DNA of 64,000 nucleotides from Bifidobacterium sp. ESL0769 (GCF_029395495.1 NZ_CP113918.1:1488001-1552000); one strand, 5' to 3'. Numbered from the stretch's first letter, positions 1 through 8,890 are shown. Numbers and translations: made by a program. Notes: generated from the letters alone by a model not told the origin.

Positions 1-868
1 ACACCCAGAGCATCGTTCCGCTTTCCGCGCCGTTCGCATGGCTCATGAACGGCAGCAGCGCAAGCGAAAGGATGAACGGTAGCGCGAGGAGCAGCAAACC
101 TTCCAAATTCTTCTTGACGCGGAAGCCTCGGGTGACGCTGCTGGCATGACGGTTTGCATGCATAATATTCTGGCCAGCCGCAGAACCGCTCGCCACACTT
201 GAAACAGCAGTGTTGCGGCCAATGACACCATGCATCGAACCGGTGCGTTCGTCGCCGCCCCGCACTCCCGCGCCAAACCCGGCGGAAGCCTTGTTCCCGC
301 GCTTCTTGAACGCGGCCTCGAAGCAATCGACGGCGGCCATGAAAATCGTGCCAATAAACAAATCGCGGAAGATGTTGTTGACCAGCTGCGCGCCGTCGTA
401 GTTGATGGTCTGTTGCAGCACGTAATCCATAACGGCCATGAGCGCCATGCACACGTAAAGCCGCACCATATAGGCCTTTTTGCTGTGCGTATGCGAGAAG
501 CCGACGACGCTGACGAAGAAGAACAACGTGGCCACAGGCCGGCCGAACCAGTCGAGCCAGCTCGGTGCGCCTTGCGAGGCGAACATCTGATGGACGTGGT
601 CGACCACCATCAGCACCACGCCGATCATCTTGATGTCGAAAGTCGTCAGCCCCAACCGGCCGGAACGAATCCTGCCCAAAAAGCCGGAAGACGCTCTTTT
701 GTCCGATTGACGGGTAGCGTTCGCAGCCAGCGTATCGGAAGTACCTGTCATCATTGAAGTAGCATTGCTCTGTTCAGTCACCGCAACGCTGTCGAGTCTT
801 GCCTTTGAGAGATAGTCCGACGCAGCTTTGGTGATATTGCGATTGTTCGCAGCAGTATTGTTCGTCAT
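1..868 (-). CDS. TraX-family membrane protein, partial (C-terminus outside window)
   Basis: The minus-strand frame is open from the window edge up to position 1033. The conserved part reads TFDIKMIGVVLMVVDHVHQM, then WLDWFGRPVATLFFFVSVVG and SHTHSKKAYMVRLY, which resembles the TraX family of multi-pass membrane proteins (named for F-pilin N-acetylation in conjugative plasmids, but common in Firmicutes and Actinobacteria without conjugation genes). A soluble Ser/Thr/Asn-rich N-terminal stretch of about 80 residues precedes the first membrane segment. I chose the ATG at 868 because GAGG lies five bases upstream; the ATG at 1033 is in frame but has only a weak ribosome-binding site. Between membrane segments there is a loop of about 60 residues rich in Gly, Ala and Ser. 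The substrate cannot be told from the sequence; the family call is fairly good, the function is unknown. Confidence 0.6.
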   Translation of the reverse strand, partial: MTNNTAANNRNITKAASDYLSKARLDSVAVTEQSNATSMMTGTSDTLAANATRQSDKRASSGFLGRIRSGRLGLTTFDIKMIGVVLMVVDHVHQMFASQGAPSWLDWFGRPVATLFFFVSVVGFSHTHSKKAYMVRLYVCMALMAVMDYVLQQTINYDGAQLVNNIFRDLFIGTIFMAAVDCFEAAFKKRGNKASAGFGAGVRGGDERTGSMHGVIGRNTAVSSVASGSAAGQNIMHANRHASSVTRGFRVKKNLEGLLLLALPFILSLALLPFMSHANGAESGTMLWV

Positions 869-1398
869 TGCTGCCTCATCATATATGCCATGCCCGGTAA
901 GCACATGCTGACCGGAACCGGCCGGAGCCGAAGACGGCATGGATACAGGCCTCAGCGGTATGGTCGGCACGCTTGCCACAAGCGCGGCCAGACCGTTCAT
1001 GTTCCTACTCATAACGTTAAAATTCTCTTTCATTCACTATTTCCCGCGGCTGTCAGCCGTAGATGTCAACGATTCTTATCTTAATTTTTAATAATGTCTG
1101 TCTTGTTTTAGAAGCTGCGAGCGCCGCCACGATACCCGAAGTCCGCCGGCAATACCCGTTGATAGTCCCCTAACCAATACCTAAGAATACGGGTTTACGA
1201 CGTTTCCGCCATCGTTCCAAAGGATGAAATATCATTACCCTTTGTCTAATAATCACTTCGAATACAAAACAGATGCAATACATTAAAATGCAGGTCTGAC
1301 ATTTGCACCAAAAATTTCACTCCTACTTGTATAATTTAAAGAAGTCAGGGTTTTATTTGCCGCAATGCGCAACGGAGCAACACGGGAAGCTGAGCAAG
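869..1398. other. Intergenic region between divergent traX-like and first dsbA-like genes
   Basis: This stretch of about 530 bases is AT-rich from about 1080 to 1130 and 1230 to 1340. Part of it (869-1033) could be an N-terminal extension of the traX-like gene. A TATAAT hexamer at 1330-1335 lies in the right direction for the plus-strand dsbA-like gene, but no good -35 element is placed at normal spacing (TTGCAC at 1303-1308 is 21 bases away). No RNA gene or repeat was recognised. Confidence 0.45.
1330..1335 (+). promoter_or_regulatory. Possible -10 element for the first dsbA-like gene
   Basis: A perfect TATAAT hexamer stands about 64 bases upstream of the chosen start at 1399 in an AT-rich stretch. 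No -35 box at 16-18 bases is evident, so the promoter call is tentative. Confidence 0.35.
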
Positions 1399-2379
1399 AT
1401 GTCACGTAAACACAGTAAAGGACATTCCACAACCACGCGTGCAACGCAGGCACGCGCCCTTTCAAAACAGGCTGCACAAAGGCGCGAAGCCAAGGCGGCC
1501 GCCGAGGCCAAAGCCATCGCAATCGCGGCGAAAGAGCGTCGTCAGCAGACACTGGTAGGCGCCCTCGTGATGCTGATTGTCGTGGCATTGGTGGCGGTAA
1601 TCGGCGTGACCGGATGGAGCCGGCACAGCAAGTCCGTACAGATCAAAAGCCAGACCACTTCCGCCGCCTATCGCGATCTGCAGGCGGTGGCGCAAAAGCC
1701 CGCCAATGCGACGGATAAAGCCGGCCTCTACGCCTGCAAGAAAGCCAAGCTCAACGCCAAGGCGCCGACTGTGGAAATCTATCTCGATTTCATGTGCCCC
1801 TCCTGCGGCGAGCTCAATCGCAACTTGGACTCGACACTGAAGAAAATGAACAAAGCACAGCAAATCAATATCGAGGTACATCCGATTACCTTCCTCGACG
1901 GCCAATCCTCCGATCACTATTCGCTGCGCACGGCGAGCGCCGCCGCCTATATCGCAGACAACGACCCCGATCATCTGATGGATTTCGTATCCCAGCTTTT
2001 CGCGAAAGATTTTCAACCCAGCGAAACCGCTTACAAACCGGTCAGCGATGATCAGATTATTTGTCAGGCCGTCAAAGCAGGGATAGACAAGACCGTGGCA
2101 ACAAAAGCCATGCAAGGCACTTACGCCGAATACATGAGCAAAGCGACCACCTACACCACTCTTCACCGTCCGGAACTGTGCGACACCGCCCTCTACCCGA
2201 ACGGCGGCTTCGGCACGCCTTTGATTCGCGTCAACAATTGCATTTGGTCATTGAAAGACATCAATTACGTCGACGTTGCCGCAGACTTTGAGCACAGTGT
2301 TGGCATCAAGTCTCGGGATGTGGGCAATAGCAGTGTGCTGCCCTCCATCGGAGCGAGCAAGGAGCCGAAAAGGGTTTGA
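1399..2379 (+). CDS. DsbA-like thioredoxin-fold protein, membrane anchored, six cysteines (paralog 1)
   Basis: The 326-residue product has a basic, Ala-rich cytoplasmic N-terminus (1-50), one membrane segment (about 51-73) and an extracytoplasmic DsbA/thioredoxin_4-type domain. The active-site motif CPSC is at 133-136 and the cis-proline loop GTP at 272-274. The family oxidises, reduces or isomerises disulfides in exported proteins. Four more cysteines (113, 222, 261, 281) are present; the corresponding sites in the next two paralogs are Tyr, Val/Ala, Phe/Tyr and a non-Cys residue. I chose the ATG at 1399 (MSRKHSKG) because the upstream extension from 1303 is AT-rich and lacks a ribosome-binding site; GGAAG lies about ten bases before it. 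It is the first of three tandem homologues. The extra cysteines suggest a different redox role, such as a shuttle or a self-stabilising fold; this is inference. Confidence 0.82.
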   Translation: MSRKHSKGHSTTTRATQARALSKQAAQRREAKAAAEAKAIAIAAKERRQQTLVGALVMLIVVALVAVIGVTGWSRHSKSVQIKSQTTSAAYRDLQAVAQKPANATDKAGLYACKKAKLNAKAPTVEIYLDFMCPSCGELNRNLDSTLKKMNKAQQINIEVHPITFLDGQSSDHYSLRTASAAAYIADNDPDHLMDFVSQLFAKDFQPSETAYKPVSDDQIICQAVKAGIDKTVATKAMQGTYAEYMSKATTYTTLHRPELCDTALYPNGGFGTPLIRVNNCIWSLKDINYVDVAADFEHSVGIKSRDVGNSSVLPSIGASKEPKRV

Positions 2380-2691
2380 GAAGGTCCGATAGATCTACGA
2401 TCACGAACAAACCACAGCATTAACCCGAATTTCTCAGATCTTGCTCAAACCTCACCTTTGTTATCAGATTCGAATAGAATCATTTTAGGTTTGATATTTG
2501 CCACAAAACTGTTTGCTGTCTTCGTCCTTGTTATACGTTAACAACCCCCGTATATGCCGAAATTGACTATTTGTTTATTTTCTGCGAACGGCCGATTATC
2601 TGAACAAAGCGATAAAATTCGCCACAGTGGCGTAATTGACAATTCGGCAATGTCCGGAAGCGTTCTTGAAGGGGAATCGGGTGATCAGGAA
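2380..2691. other. AT-rich gap between dsbA-like paralogs 1 and 2
   Basis: This stretch of about 310 bases holds no recognised gene. The open frame of paralog 2 extends back to 2554, so part of it could be coding, but the residues upstream of 2692 do not resemble the N-termini of the sister proteins. No terminator hairpin was seen. Confidence 0.4.
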
Positions 2692-3663
2692 ATGAACAAC
2701 GTCGGCAGGCATTCACGGTCACGCGCTCCCAAAAAACGAAAAGCCCCATCACTTCTCACTTCCACACCACCTGAAAGCGTCCAAGACGACATACCACGCG
2801 CAGGCCACGGCAGCGGTGCTACCAGCCGTACACAAATAATTATCGGCGGCATCGCGGCGTTCATCGTGATGGTGCTGATTCTGGTCATCGGCATTTCCAT
2901 CGGCATCAACCAAAACAAGAAGTCATCGAAGCAGGCTCTGCCCGAAACCCAGGCCCAAGCCTATGACGAGTTGCAGAGAGTCAGCGACAAACCCACTAAT
3001 TCCACCGAAGCTGGCGGACTGCCGGCTTACCGGCAAAGCGAACGCAATCCCGACGCCCCGACCGTGGAGATTTACGAGGACTTCCTCTGCCCTTACTGCG
3101 GCGACCTGACCCGCGCGCTCACGCCAACACTCGAGAAGCTGCAGGCGGCGCGGCAGATCAACCTTGAATTCCACATCGTCAATCTGTACGACACCCCTTC
3201 CACCGACCGCTACTCCACCAGGGCGGCGAACGCAGTGGCCTATGTTTCCGAGCATGACCCGAACCACGTAACGGCCTTCGTCGGGGCGTTGTTCGAAAAG
3301 GATTTCCAGCCCGACGCAATCCATTACAAAGACGTCACCGACGAGCAGATTGTCGAACAGGCGGCCAAAGCCGGGGTGAGCCAAGACGTCGCCGAAACGG
3401 CCGTAAAGGCTCCATATTCTTCGTTCATCAGCAAGGCTACGGTCTATACCACGAAGCGCAAAGAGCTTTTCACCGCCTTGCACGGCACCAAGGGCTTCTT
3501 CCCTCCGACCATCCGCATCAACGGAAAGGTATCAGAACTCAACACCACCGATAACGACGGGAAAATCGTTCAGCGTTTCATTGGCAATCTTGGTCTGCAG
3601 CCGATGGACGTTGGCAACCCAGACGTGCTACCAGCAGCTGGCGGAGAAACTTCGGACGAATAA
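2692..3663 (+). CDS. DsbA-like thioredoxin-fold protein, membrane anchored (paralog 2)
   Basis: The 323-residue product has a basic N-terminus, one membrane segment (about 49-72) and a DsbA-like domain with CPYC at 133-136 and a cis-proline loop in GFFPPTIRI. It contains only the two active-site cysteines. The residues around the motif (YEDFLCPYCGDLTR) match the actinobacterial membrane-tethered thiol oxidoreductases, which act on exported proteins outside the membrane. The start is uncertain: the ATG at 2692 gives a length like its neighbours, but AGGA is only one base upstream; in-frame ATGs at 2650 and 2554 also lack a good site. It is the middle gene of the trio, about 310 bases from each neighbour, which makes separate transcription possible. 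Closest to paralog 3 by eye. Confidence 0.83.
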   Translation: MNNVGRHSRSRAPKKRKAPSLLTSTPPESVQDDIPRAGHGSGATSRTQIIIGGIAAFIVMVLILVIGISIGINQNKKSSKQALPETQAQAYDELQRVSDKPTNSTEAGGLPAYRQSERNPDAPTVEIYEDFLCPYCGDLTRALTPTLEKLQAARQINLEFHIVNLYDTPSTDRYSTRAANAVAYVSEHDPNHVTAFVGALFEKDFQPDAIHYKDVTDEQIVEQAAKAGVSQDVAETAVKAPYSSFISKATVYTTKRKELFTALHGTKGFFPPTIRINGKVSELNTTDNDGKIVQRFIGNLGLQPMDVGNPDVLPAAGGETSDE

Positions 3664-3977
3664 TCCGGAGAGTAACGAGCCGGCGAATCGACGAGGCCGC
3701 TGCTTGTTTTCTATGTCTCACGATAAACGCATATACGTCATATTTTGTAAATATAACCATTTAAATGAAAGTAATCTGTCTTACATACGCCTATATATTC
3801 ACATAACTACAAGATTTTAAGTAATTATATTGACGTATTAAATGTATTTGCCTAAATCTTTTGACTTGACGTATGACATAATACAATATAAGCTTCAGTT
3901 GTATTTCAAATTTGATGACGATATCGATTCGCTAATATGCCATATCCTCATCGTTGATATCAATGGGAGAGATTGAA
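3664..3977. promoter_or_regulatory. AT-rich intergenic region with three TGACGTAT motifs upstream of paralog 3
   Basis: This stretch of about 310 bases is strongly AT-rich. The octamer TGACGTAT occurs at 3831-3838 and 3867-3874, and its reverse complement (ATACGTCA) at 3733-3740. A TTGACT hexamer (3861-3866) followed after 15 bases by TACAAT (3882-3887) could be a promoter for paralog 3, overlapped by the third octamer. The motif could be an operator; no regulator is known from this window. Confidence 0.4.
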
Positions 3978-4937
3978 GTGAATACCGACAACAACGTTGA
4001 GGAACCAGTACGTGCCGAAACCGAACCGATTCAGGAAGCTGGGACTGCTGCGCCCGGCGGGGAAAAGCCGGAGGCGCACGCCAAAAAGGAACGCAAACTG
4101 CGCAACGTCATCCTGATCATCACGGCGATCATTGTGGTGGCAATTGTGGCGGGCACCGGAATAAGGGTATGGAACAGCCACAAGGCCGCCGTTGCCGAAA
4201 GCTCTCCCGAGGCGCTGTCGAAGTCCTATGCGCAACTGCAGCATGTAACAAACAAGCCTGCGAACGCGACCAAACAGGGCGGACTGCGCGCCTACAGCAA
4301 GACGAAGTATAATCCGAAAGCCCCGACCGTAGAAGTCTATGAGGACTTCCTCTGCCCTTACTGCGGCAAGCTCGCACGCGAACTCGAGCCGACGCTGATC
4401 CGCATGGAAAACGCCCGGCAGATCAACCTCGAATTCCATGTGGTCAATTTCCTCGACACCCCTCAGACCAAGCAATATTCAACGCGCACAGCCAGCGCCG
4501 TGGCCTACGTTTCGGCGCACGACCCCGACCACACGGCCGCTTTCGTCTCAGCCTTGTTCGAACGCGACTTCCAACCGAACGAGAATCATTACAAAGACGT
4601 CAGCAACGACCAGATCGCGGCCCAGGCCATCAAGGCCGGCGTAAAACCCGATGTCGCCAACGAGGCGATGAACGGCATGTATGCGGACTACATCACCAAA
4701 GCCACGAACTATAACTCGAAACGCAGGGAGCTTTACACCACGGTGCAAGGCACCCACAGCTTCTTCACCCCCACCATCCGGGTGGACGGACACATCTGGC
4801 CGGTAGACGTGTTCAGCGACCTTTCGCACAGCTCGGAGCAGTTCTGCCACAGCATCGGTATCGACCCCTCCAAGGTAGGCGACCCGAACGTTTTGCCGGC
4901 CATCGGCTCGGACGGAGTGCTCAGCGTCATCAAGTGA
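3978..4937 (+). CDS. DsbA-like thioredoxin-fold protein, membrane anchored (paralog 3)
   Basis: The product of 319 residues has a Glu/Pro/Ala-rich N-terminus, a membrane segment (about 42-63) and a DsbA-like domain with CPYC at 126-129 and a cis-proline loop (FFTPTIRV). One further cysteine lies near the C-terminus (EQFCHSIG). I chose the GTG at 3978 because GGGAGAG stands six bases upstream (3965-3971), a better site than any before the in-frame ATGs at 3954 and 3963. Like paralog 2 it should act as a thiol-disulfide oxidoreductase outside the membrane. A strong bidirectional hairpin follows at about 5100. No DsbB or VKOR partner is encoded nearby, so the electron acceptor is not visible here. 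Confidence 0.85.
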   Translation: MNTDNNVEEPVRAETEPIQEAGTAAPGGEKPEAHAKKERKLRNVILIITAIIVVAIVAGTGIRVWNSHKAAVAESSPEALSKSYAQLQHVTNKPANATKQGGLRAYSKTKYNPKAPTVEVYEDFLCPYCGKLARELEPTLIRMENARQINLEFHVVNFLDTPQTKQYSTRTASAVAYVSAHDPDHTAAFVSALFERDFQPNENHYKDVSNDQIAAQAIKAGVKPDVANEAMNGMYADYITKATNYNSKRRELYTTVQGTHSFFTPTIRVDGHIWPVDVFSDLSHSSEQFCHSIGIDPSKVGDPNVLPAIGSDGVLSVIK

Positions 4938-5098
4938 CGGGACTTGATGCTTTTCGCTTATATATACAAGTACTTCCCTATCGCTATTCAACTACGCTAA
5001 GAGAGCTTCAGACTTTTGACTGCCAGAAAGCCAAAACCTGCCAAAGCGTAAAAAATTAAAGATTATCACAAAGTAATAAATTTAAGAGCCAAAGCAAT

Positions 5099-5154
5099 AT
5101 AAAAGGGTTGTGAATCAATCGGTGATTGTACCAGTTGATTCACAACCCTTTTAT
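5099..5154. terminator. Bidirectional terminator between dsbA-like paralog 3 and ileS
   Basis: A 20-base-pair perfect stem (5099-5118 with 5135-5154) encloses a 16-base loop. A-rich sequence at the left foot and T-rich sequence at the right foot let it stop the convergent transcripts from both sides. It lies inside a stretch of about 320 bases (4938-5255) that holds no gene. Confidence 0.85.
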
Positions 5155-5255
5155 GGTTTTACCGCTTCACCACATTGGCTTCCTGCTGTTTTTCGTTGCT
5201 GTGTTGCCGCTGAATCAGCAACGGGAACACAGCAACGGGTAACAACAACAGCTAC

Positions 5256-8200
5256 TTACTGCTTGGCGACTGTGACCTTCAGTTCGTCGACAGACGCGTC
5301 GGCATTGATATCGAGCGAGGTGGCAAGTGTTTCGTGGGCGATCAAGTCGCGGAACTGCTCGGCCTTCGGCGCATCGGCAGCCGGCACATCGAGCTTGAGG
5401 CTGATGCGGTCGGCGATGTCGAGGTCGGCGTCCTTACGAGCGTCTTGCACGGCGCGGATGACATCGCGGGCATACCCTTCGGCGATAAGGTCATCGTTCA
5501 AGGCGGTGTCGAGAATGACGAAGCCACCGCCAGGAAGCGTTGCAGAAACGTCGTTGGCGCGGTCTTCGGCACCGACTTCCTCAACCTGATTGATGAGCGT
5601 GTACTCGCCCTCTTCCAGCTTGAGGTCACCGCTCGGTGTTTCAACCACCGGCGCACCGGATTCGTCGATATGCCACTTGCCGGACTTGGAACCCTTGATG
5701 GCAAACTGCACCTGCTTGCCGAGTCTTGGGCCGGCGGCACGTGCGTTGACCTTCAGATCGTGAACAATTTTGAGACCGTGCTTGCCAGCATCGGCGAGCG
5801 TTGAGAATTCCACGTCCTTGACGTTGAGCTCGGTCTTGAGGATATCATCATATTCGGCGACGGCATCAGGGTTGTCGACCAGAACGGTGAGCTTGGCGAG
5901 CGGCTGACGCACGCGAATCTGACAGGACTTGCGCAGCGAAAGCGTGCCGGAAACGACCTCGCGCACCTGCTCCATGGCGTCGACCAACGCCGGCTCGTCG
6001 ACCAAGACGCGTCCCAGCTCGGTTTCCTTGCCTTGGTTGAGTTCACCGGTCGATTCGGCGTTGGCACCGACATCGTGGGATTCCTCATCCTGCACGGTGA
6101 CGAACGGCCATTCGGCCAGGTGTACCGATTCCCCGCCGGTCAGGCCGCGCCAGATCGACTCGGATTCCATCGGGGCCAGCGGCGCCATGACGCGCATGAG
6201 CACCTCAAGCACGGTGTAAAGCGTGTTGAAGGCGTTGCCGTCCTCATTCCAGAAGCGTTCGCGGTTGTTGCGGATGTACCAGTTGGTGAGCATGTCGATG
6301 AAGTCCTGCACCGCGGCGCAGGCATCAGAGATGGCGAAAGTATCGAGCGCGTGCTCGACCGAAACCACGAGCCTGCGGGTGCGGGCCAGCAGATAACGGT
6401 CCATCTGCGGCAGTCCGGCGACTTCCTCGGGTTTCAGTGCGCGAGCGTCGTAGCCCTTGCCGCCGTTGGCCGCGTTGGCATAGAGCGTGAAGAAGTAGTA
6501 CGAGCTCCAGACTGGCAGTAGCACTTGGCGCACCGTGTCGCGAATGCCGTCGGCGGTGACGATGAGGTTGCCGCCGCGCAGAATCGGCGAGGACATAAGG
6601 AACCAGCGCATCGCGTCGGAGCCGTAGTCGTTGAACACACCGTTGACGTCCGGGTAGTTCCTGAGGTGCTTGCTCATCTTCTGGCCGTCGTCGCCGAGTA
6701 CGATGCCGTGGCAGATGACGTTCTTGAAGGCGGGCTTGTCGAACAGGGCCGTGGCCATGACGTGTAGCACGTAGAACCAGCCGCGGGTCTGGCCGATGTA
6801 TTCGACCACGTAGTCGGCCGGGAAGTGCTGTTCGAAATATTCCTTGTTTTCGAAGGGGTAATGGAACTGCGCGAACGGCATGGAGCCGGATTCGAACCAG
6901 CAATCGAGCACGTCGGAGATGCGGTGCATGTGCGACTTGCCGGTGGGGTCGTCAGGGTTGACGCGCGTGAGGTTGTCGATATAGGGCCGGTGCATGTTGA
7001 CGTTGCCCTCGCCGTCGCGCGGGTAGTCGCCGAAGTCGGCCTTGAGCTCGTCGAGCGAACCGTAAACGTCGACGCGCGGGTACTTCGGGTCGTCGGAAAC
7101 CCAGACGGGAATCGGCGAACCCCAGAAGCGGTTGCGGGAGATCGACCAGTCGCGGGCGTTTTGCAGCCACTTGCCGAACTGGCCGTCCTTGACGTTCTCG
7201 GGAATCCAGTTGATCAGCTGGTTGTTGGCGAGCAGACGGTCCTTGATCTTGGTCACTGAGACAAACCAGGAGGAGACCGGCTTGTAGATCAGCGGGGTGC
7301 CGCAACGCCAGCAGTGCGGGTAGGAGTGCACGTAGCTCTTCTCCTGGAAGAGCAGCGCGCGATGATTCTCGGGGATGCGGGCCAGCGGGCCGTCGCCGTT
7401 GCGCAGGTTGCGCAGGATGGGTAGGTTGGCGTCGAAGACGTACATGCCTTCGTAGTCCGGGCAAGCGGAGGTGAAGGTGCAGCTAGCGTCGAGCACGTCG
7501 ATGCAATTGACGCCGGCTGCGTTCAGCGTGTTCATATCGTCTTCGCCATAGACAGCCTGATGGACCATGCCGGTACCTTCGACGGTGTCGACGTAGTCGG
7601 CGGCGAGGATCTGGTAGGCGTTCGGTCCGGGGACATGGCCTTCAGACTCGGCTTCTTCACCTGCGAAATATGGGAAAACCGGCCAGTAGCGACGGCCGAC
7701 CAGCTCCTTGCCCTTGAGCTCACGAACAACCTCATAATTCTCGCCAAGTTCCTTGGTATACGAGCCGAGCAGCGGCTTGCCAAGGTAGAACTTCTTCCCA
7801 GCGAACTTGCCTTCAGTAGGCTTGACCTCGACATAATCGATATCCTCACCAACGACAATAAGGAAGTTGGTCGGCACGGTCCAAGGCGTAGTCGTCCAAA
7901 AGACGGCGTAAGCGTCGTCCTCATCACGCATCTTAACGGCGACGGAAAGGGTGATGTCCTGACGGTCCTGATAAACGTCGGCATCCATACGCAGCTCGTG
8001 CGCTGAAAGCGGAGTGCGGTCCTTCGGGCAATACGGCAGCACACGGTAGCCCTTGTAAGCGAGGCCCTTGTCATAGAGCGTCTTGAACGCCCACATCACC
8101 GATTCCATGTAGGTGGTGTTCAGCGTCTTGTAGCCGTGCTCGAAATCGACCCAGCGAGCCTGACGGTGGACATAATCCTTCCACTCGTTGGTGTATTTGA

Positions 8201-8636
8201 GAACGGACTTGCGGCAGGCATCGTTGAACTTCTCAATGCCCATTTCCTCGATCTGGTCGACCGATTCGATGCCGAGCTCCTTCTGCGCCTCGAGCTCCGC
8301 GGGTAGGCCGTGGGTGTCCCAGCCAAACACGCGGTTGACCTTGCGACCTTTCATGGTCTGGTAGCGTGGAATGACGTCCTTGGCGTAACCGGTCAAGAGG
8401 TGGCCGTAGTGCGGCAGGCCGTTGGCGAACGGCGGGCCGTCGAAGAAGACGAATTCGTTGTCGCTGTGGTCGCCGCTGGGGTTGCGCTCGACGGATTTTT
8501 CAAAGGTGCCGTCTTTGTCCCAATAGTCGAGCACCGATTCTTCCATTTTGGGGAAGCTCGGGTTCGGCGCGACGTGCGCGCTTTGCTCGCCTACGGACGC
8601 CTTGGGATACACATGGGAATTGGTGGTTTCGCTCAC
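5256..8636 (-). CDS. ileS: Isoleucyl-tRNA synthetase
   Basis: This 1126-residue class I aminoacyl-tRNA synthetase charges tRNA-Ile with isoleucine and edits valine. The HIGH-type signature is HYGH (76-79) and the KMSKS-type loop is KMSKH (653-657), followed by LRNYPD. The CP1 editing domain (about 200-420) and the anticodon-binding domain (from about 720) are readable; no cysteine-rich zinc finger ends the protein. Length, the KMSKH loop and the missing zinc finger place it with the long, eukaryote-like IleRS2 type rather than the E. coli type. The ATG at 8636 has GAGGAG six bases upstream, and that site is part of a T-box switch (8641-8890). It lies downstream of pflA but has its own leader and probably its own promoter. 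Confidence 0.97.
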   Translation of the reverse strand: MSETTNSHVYPKASVGEQSAHVAPNPSFPKMEESVLDYWDKDGTFEKSVERNPSGDHSDNEFVFFDGPPFANGLPHYGHLLTGYAKDVIPRYQTMKGRKVNRVFGWDTHGLPAELEAQKELGIESVDQIEEMGIEKFNDACRKSVLKYTNEWKDYVHRQARWVDFEHGYKTLNTTYMESVMWAFKTLYDKGLAYKGYRVLPYCPKDRTPLSAHELRMDADVYQDRQDITLSVAVKMRDEDDAYAVFWTTTPWTVPTNFLIVVGEDIDYVEVKPTEGKFAGKKFYLGKPLLGSYTKELGENYEVVRELKGKELVGRRYWPVFPYFAGEEAESEGHVPGPNAYQILAADYVDTVEGTGMVHQAVYGEDDMNTLNAAGVNCIDVLDASCTFTSACPDYEGMYVFDANLPILRNLRNGDGPLARIPENHRALLFQEKSYVHSYPHCWRCGTPLIYKPVSSWFVSVTKIKDRLLANNQLINWIPENVKDGQFGKWLQNARDWSISRNRFWGSPIPVWVSDDPKYPRVDVYGSLDELKADFGDYPRDGEGNVNMHRPYIDNLTRVNPDDPTGKSHMHRISDVLDCWFESGSMPFAQFHYPFENKEYFEQHFPADYVVEYIGQTRGWFYVLHVMATALFDKPAFKNVICHGIVLGDDGQKMSKHLRNYPDVNGVFNDYGSDAMRWFLMSSPILRGGNLIVTADGIRDTVRQVLLPVWSSYYFFTLYANAANGGKGYDARALKPEEVAGLPQMDRYLLARTRRLVVSVEHALDTFAISDACAAVQDFIDMLTNWYIRNNRERFWNEDGNAFNTLYTVLEVLMRVMAPLAPMESESIWRGLTGGESVHLAEWPFVTVQDEESHDVGANAESTGELNQGKETELGRVLVDEPALVDAMEQVREVVSGTLSLRKSCQIRVRQPLAKLTVLVDNPDAVAEYDDILKTELNVKDVEFSTLADAGKHGLKIVHDLKVNARAAGPRLGKQVQFAIKGSKSGKWHIDESGAPVVETPSGDLKLEEGEYTLINQVEEVGAEDRANDVSATLPGGGFVILDTALNDDLIAEGYARDVIRAVQDARKDADLDIADRISLKLDVPAADAPKAEQFRDLIAHETLATSLDINADASVDELKVTVAKQ

Positions 8637-8640
8637 CGCT

Positions 8641-8890
8641 GTCTCCTCGCTTGGCAGATGTCATTACTACCACGAGGACGATGGCGGACGCTAACACGCG
8701 CCGTTACCGCGGTACCACCTCGCTTGTTACATTGTGAATACTAAACGTACCACGCAACGCAACCGCTTGAAGTACAGGCTGTCTCGGGCCCACCCGTCGG
8801 TTCTAATAAGCCGCTCACCTCAAGTGAACGACCGTTCTTCCGAAAGCTCCCCGCCGATAACGGATCAGCGCTTATGCTGCATACTATAAC
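8641..8890 (-). promoter_or_regulatory. T-box riboswitch (leader of ileS, translational type)
   Basis: Reading the minus strand, the leader contains the T-box core GGTGGTACCGCGG (within 8701-8723) that binds the uncharged tRNA acceptor end, and upstream (about 8820-8880) the actinobacterial short-stem pattern with an ATC isoleucine triplet followed by GGGGAGC and GGAAGAACGG. No intrinsic terminator follows. Instead TCCTCG (within 8671-8680) can pair perfectly with CGAGGA of the Shine-Dalgarno site (within 8641-8650), or its CCTCG with CGAGG at the edge of the T-box. This is a switch between a sequestered and an open ribosome-binding site, as known for actinobacterial ileS leaders. Pairings were made by eye. 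Confidence 0.88.
8883..8888 (-). promoter_or_regulatory. Possible -10 element of the ileS leader
   Basis: TATAGT on the minus strand lies just before the first conserved bases of the T-box leader, where a start site would be expected. No clear -35 box was found. Confidence 0.35.

Noticed and set aside
230-757. 175-codon plus-strand frame within the traX-like gene
   Set aside because: The opposite strand carries the conserved membrane protein pattern; this frame is His-rich and has no family match.
1303-1398. Upstream extension of the first dsbA-like gene from 1303
   Set aside because: The region is AT-rich and contains the likely -10 box; the residues do not match sister proteins and no ribosome-binding site precedes the codon at 1303.
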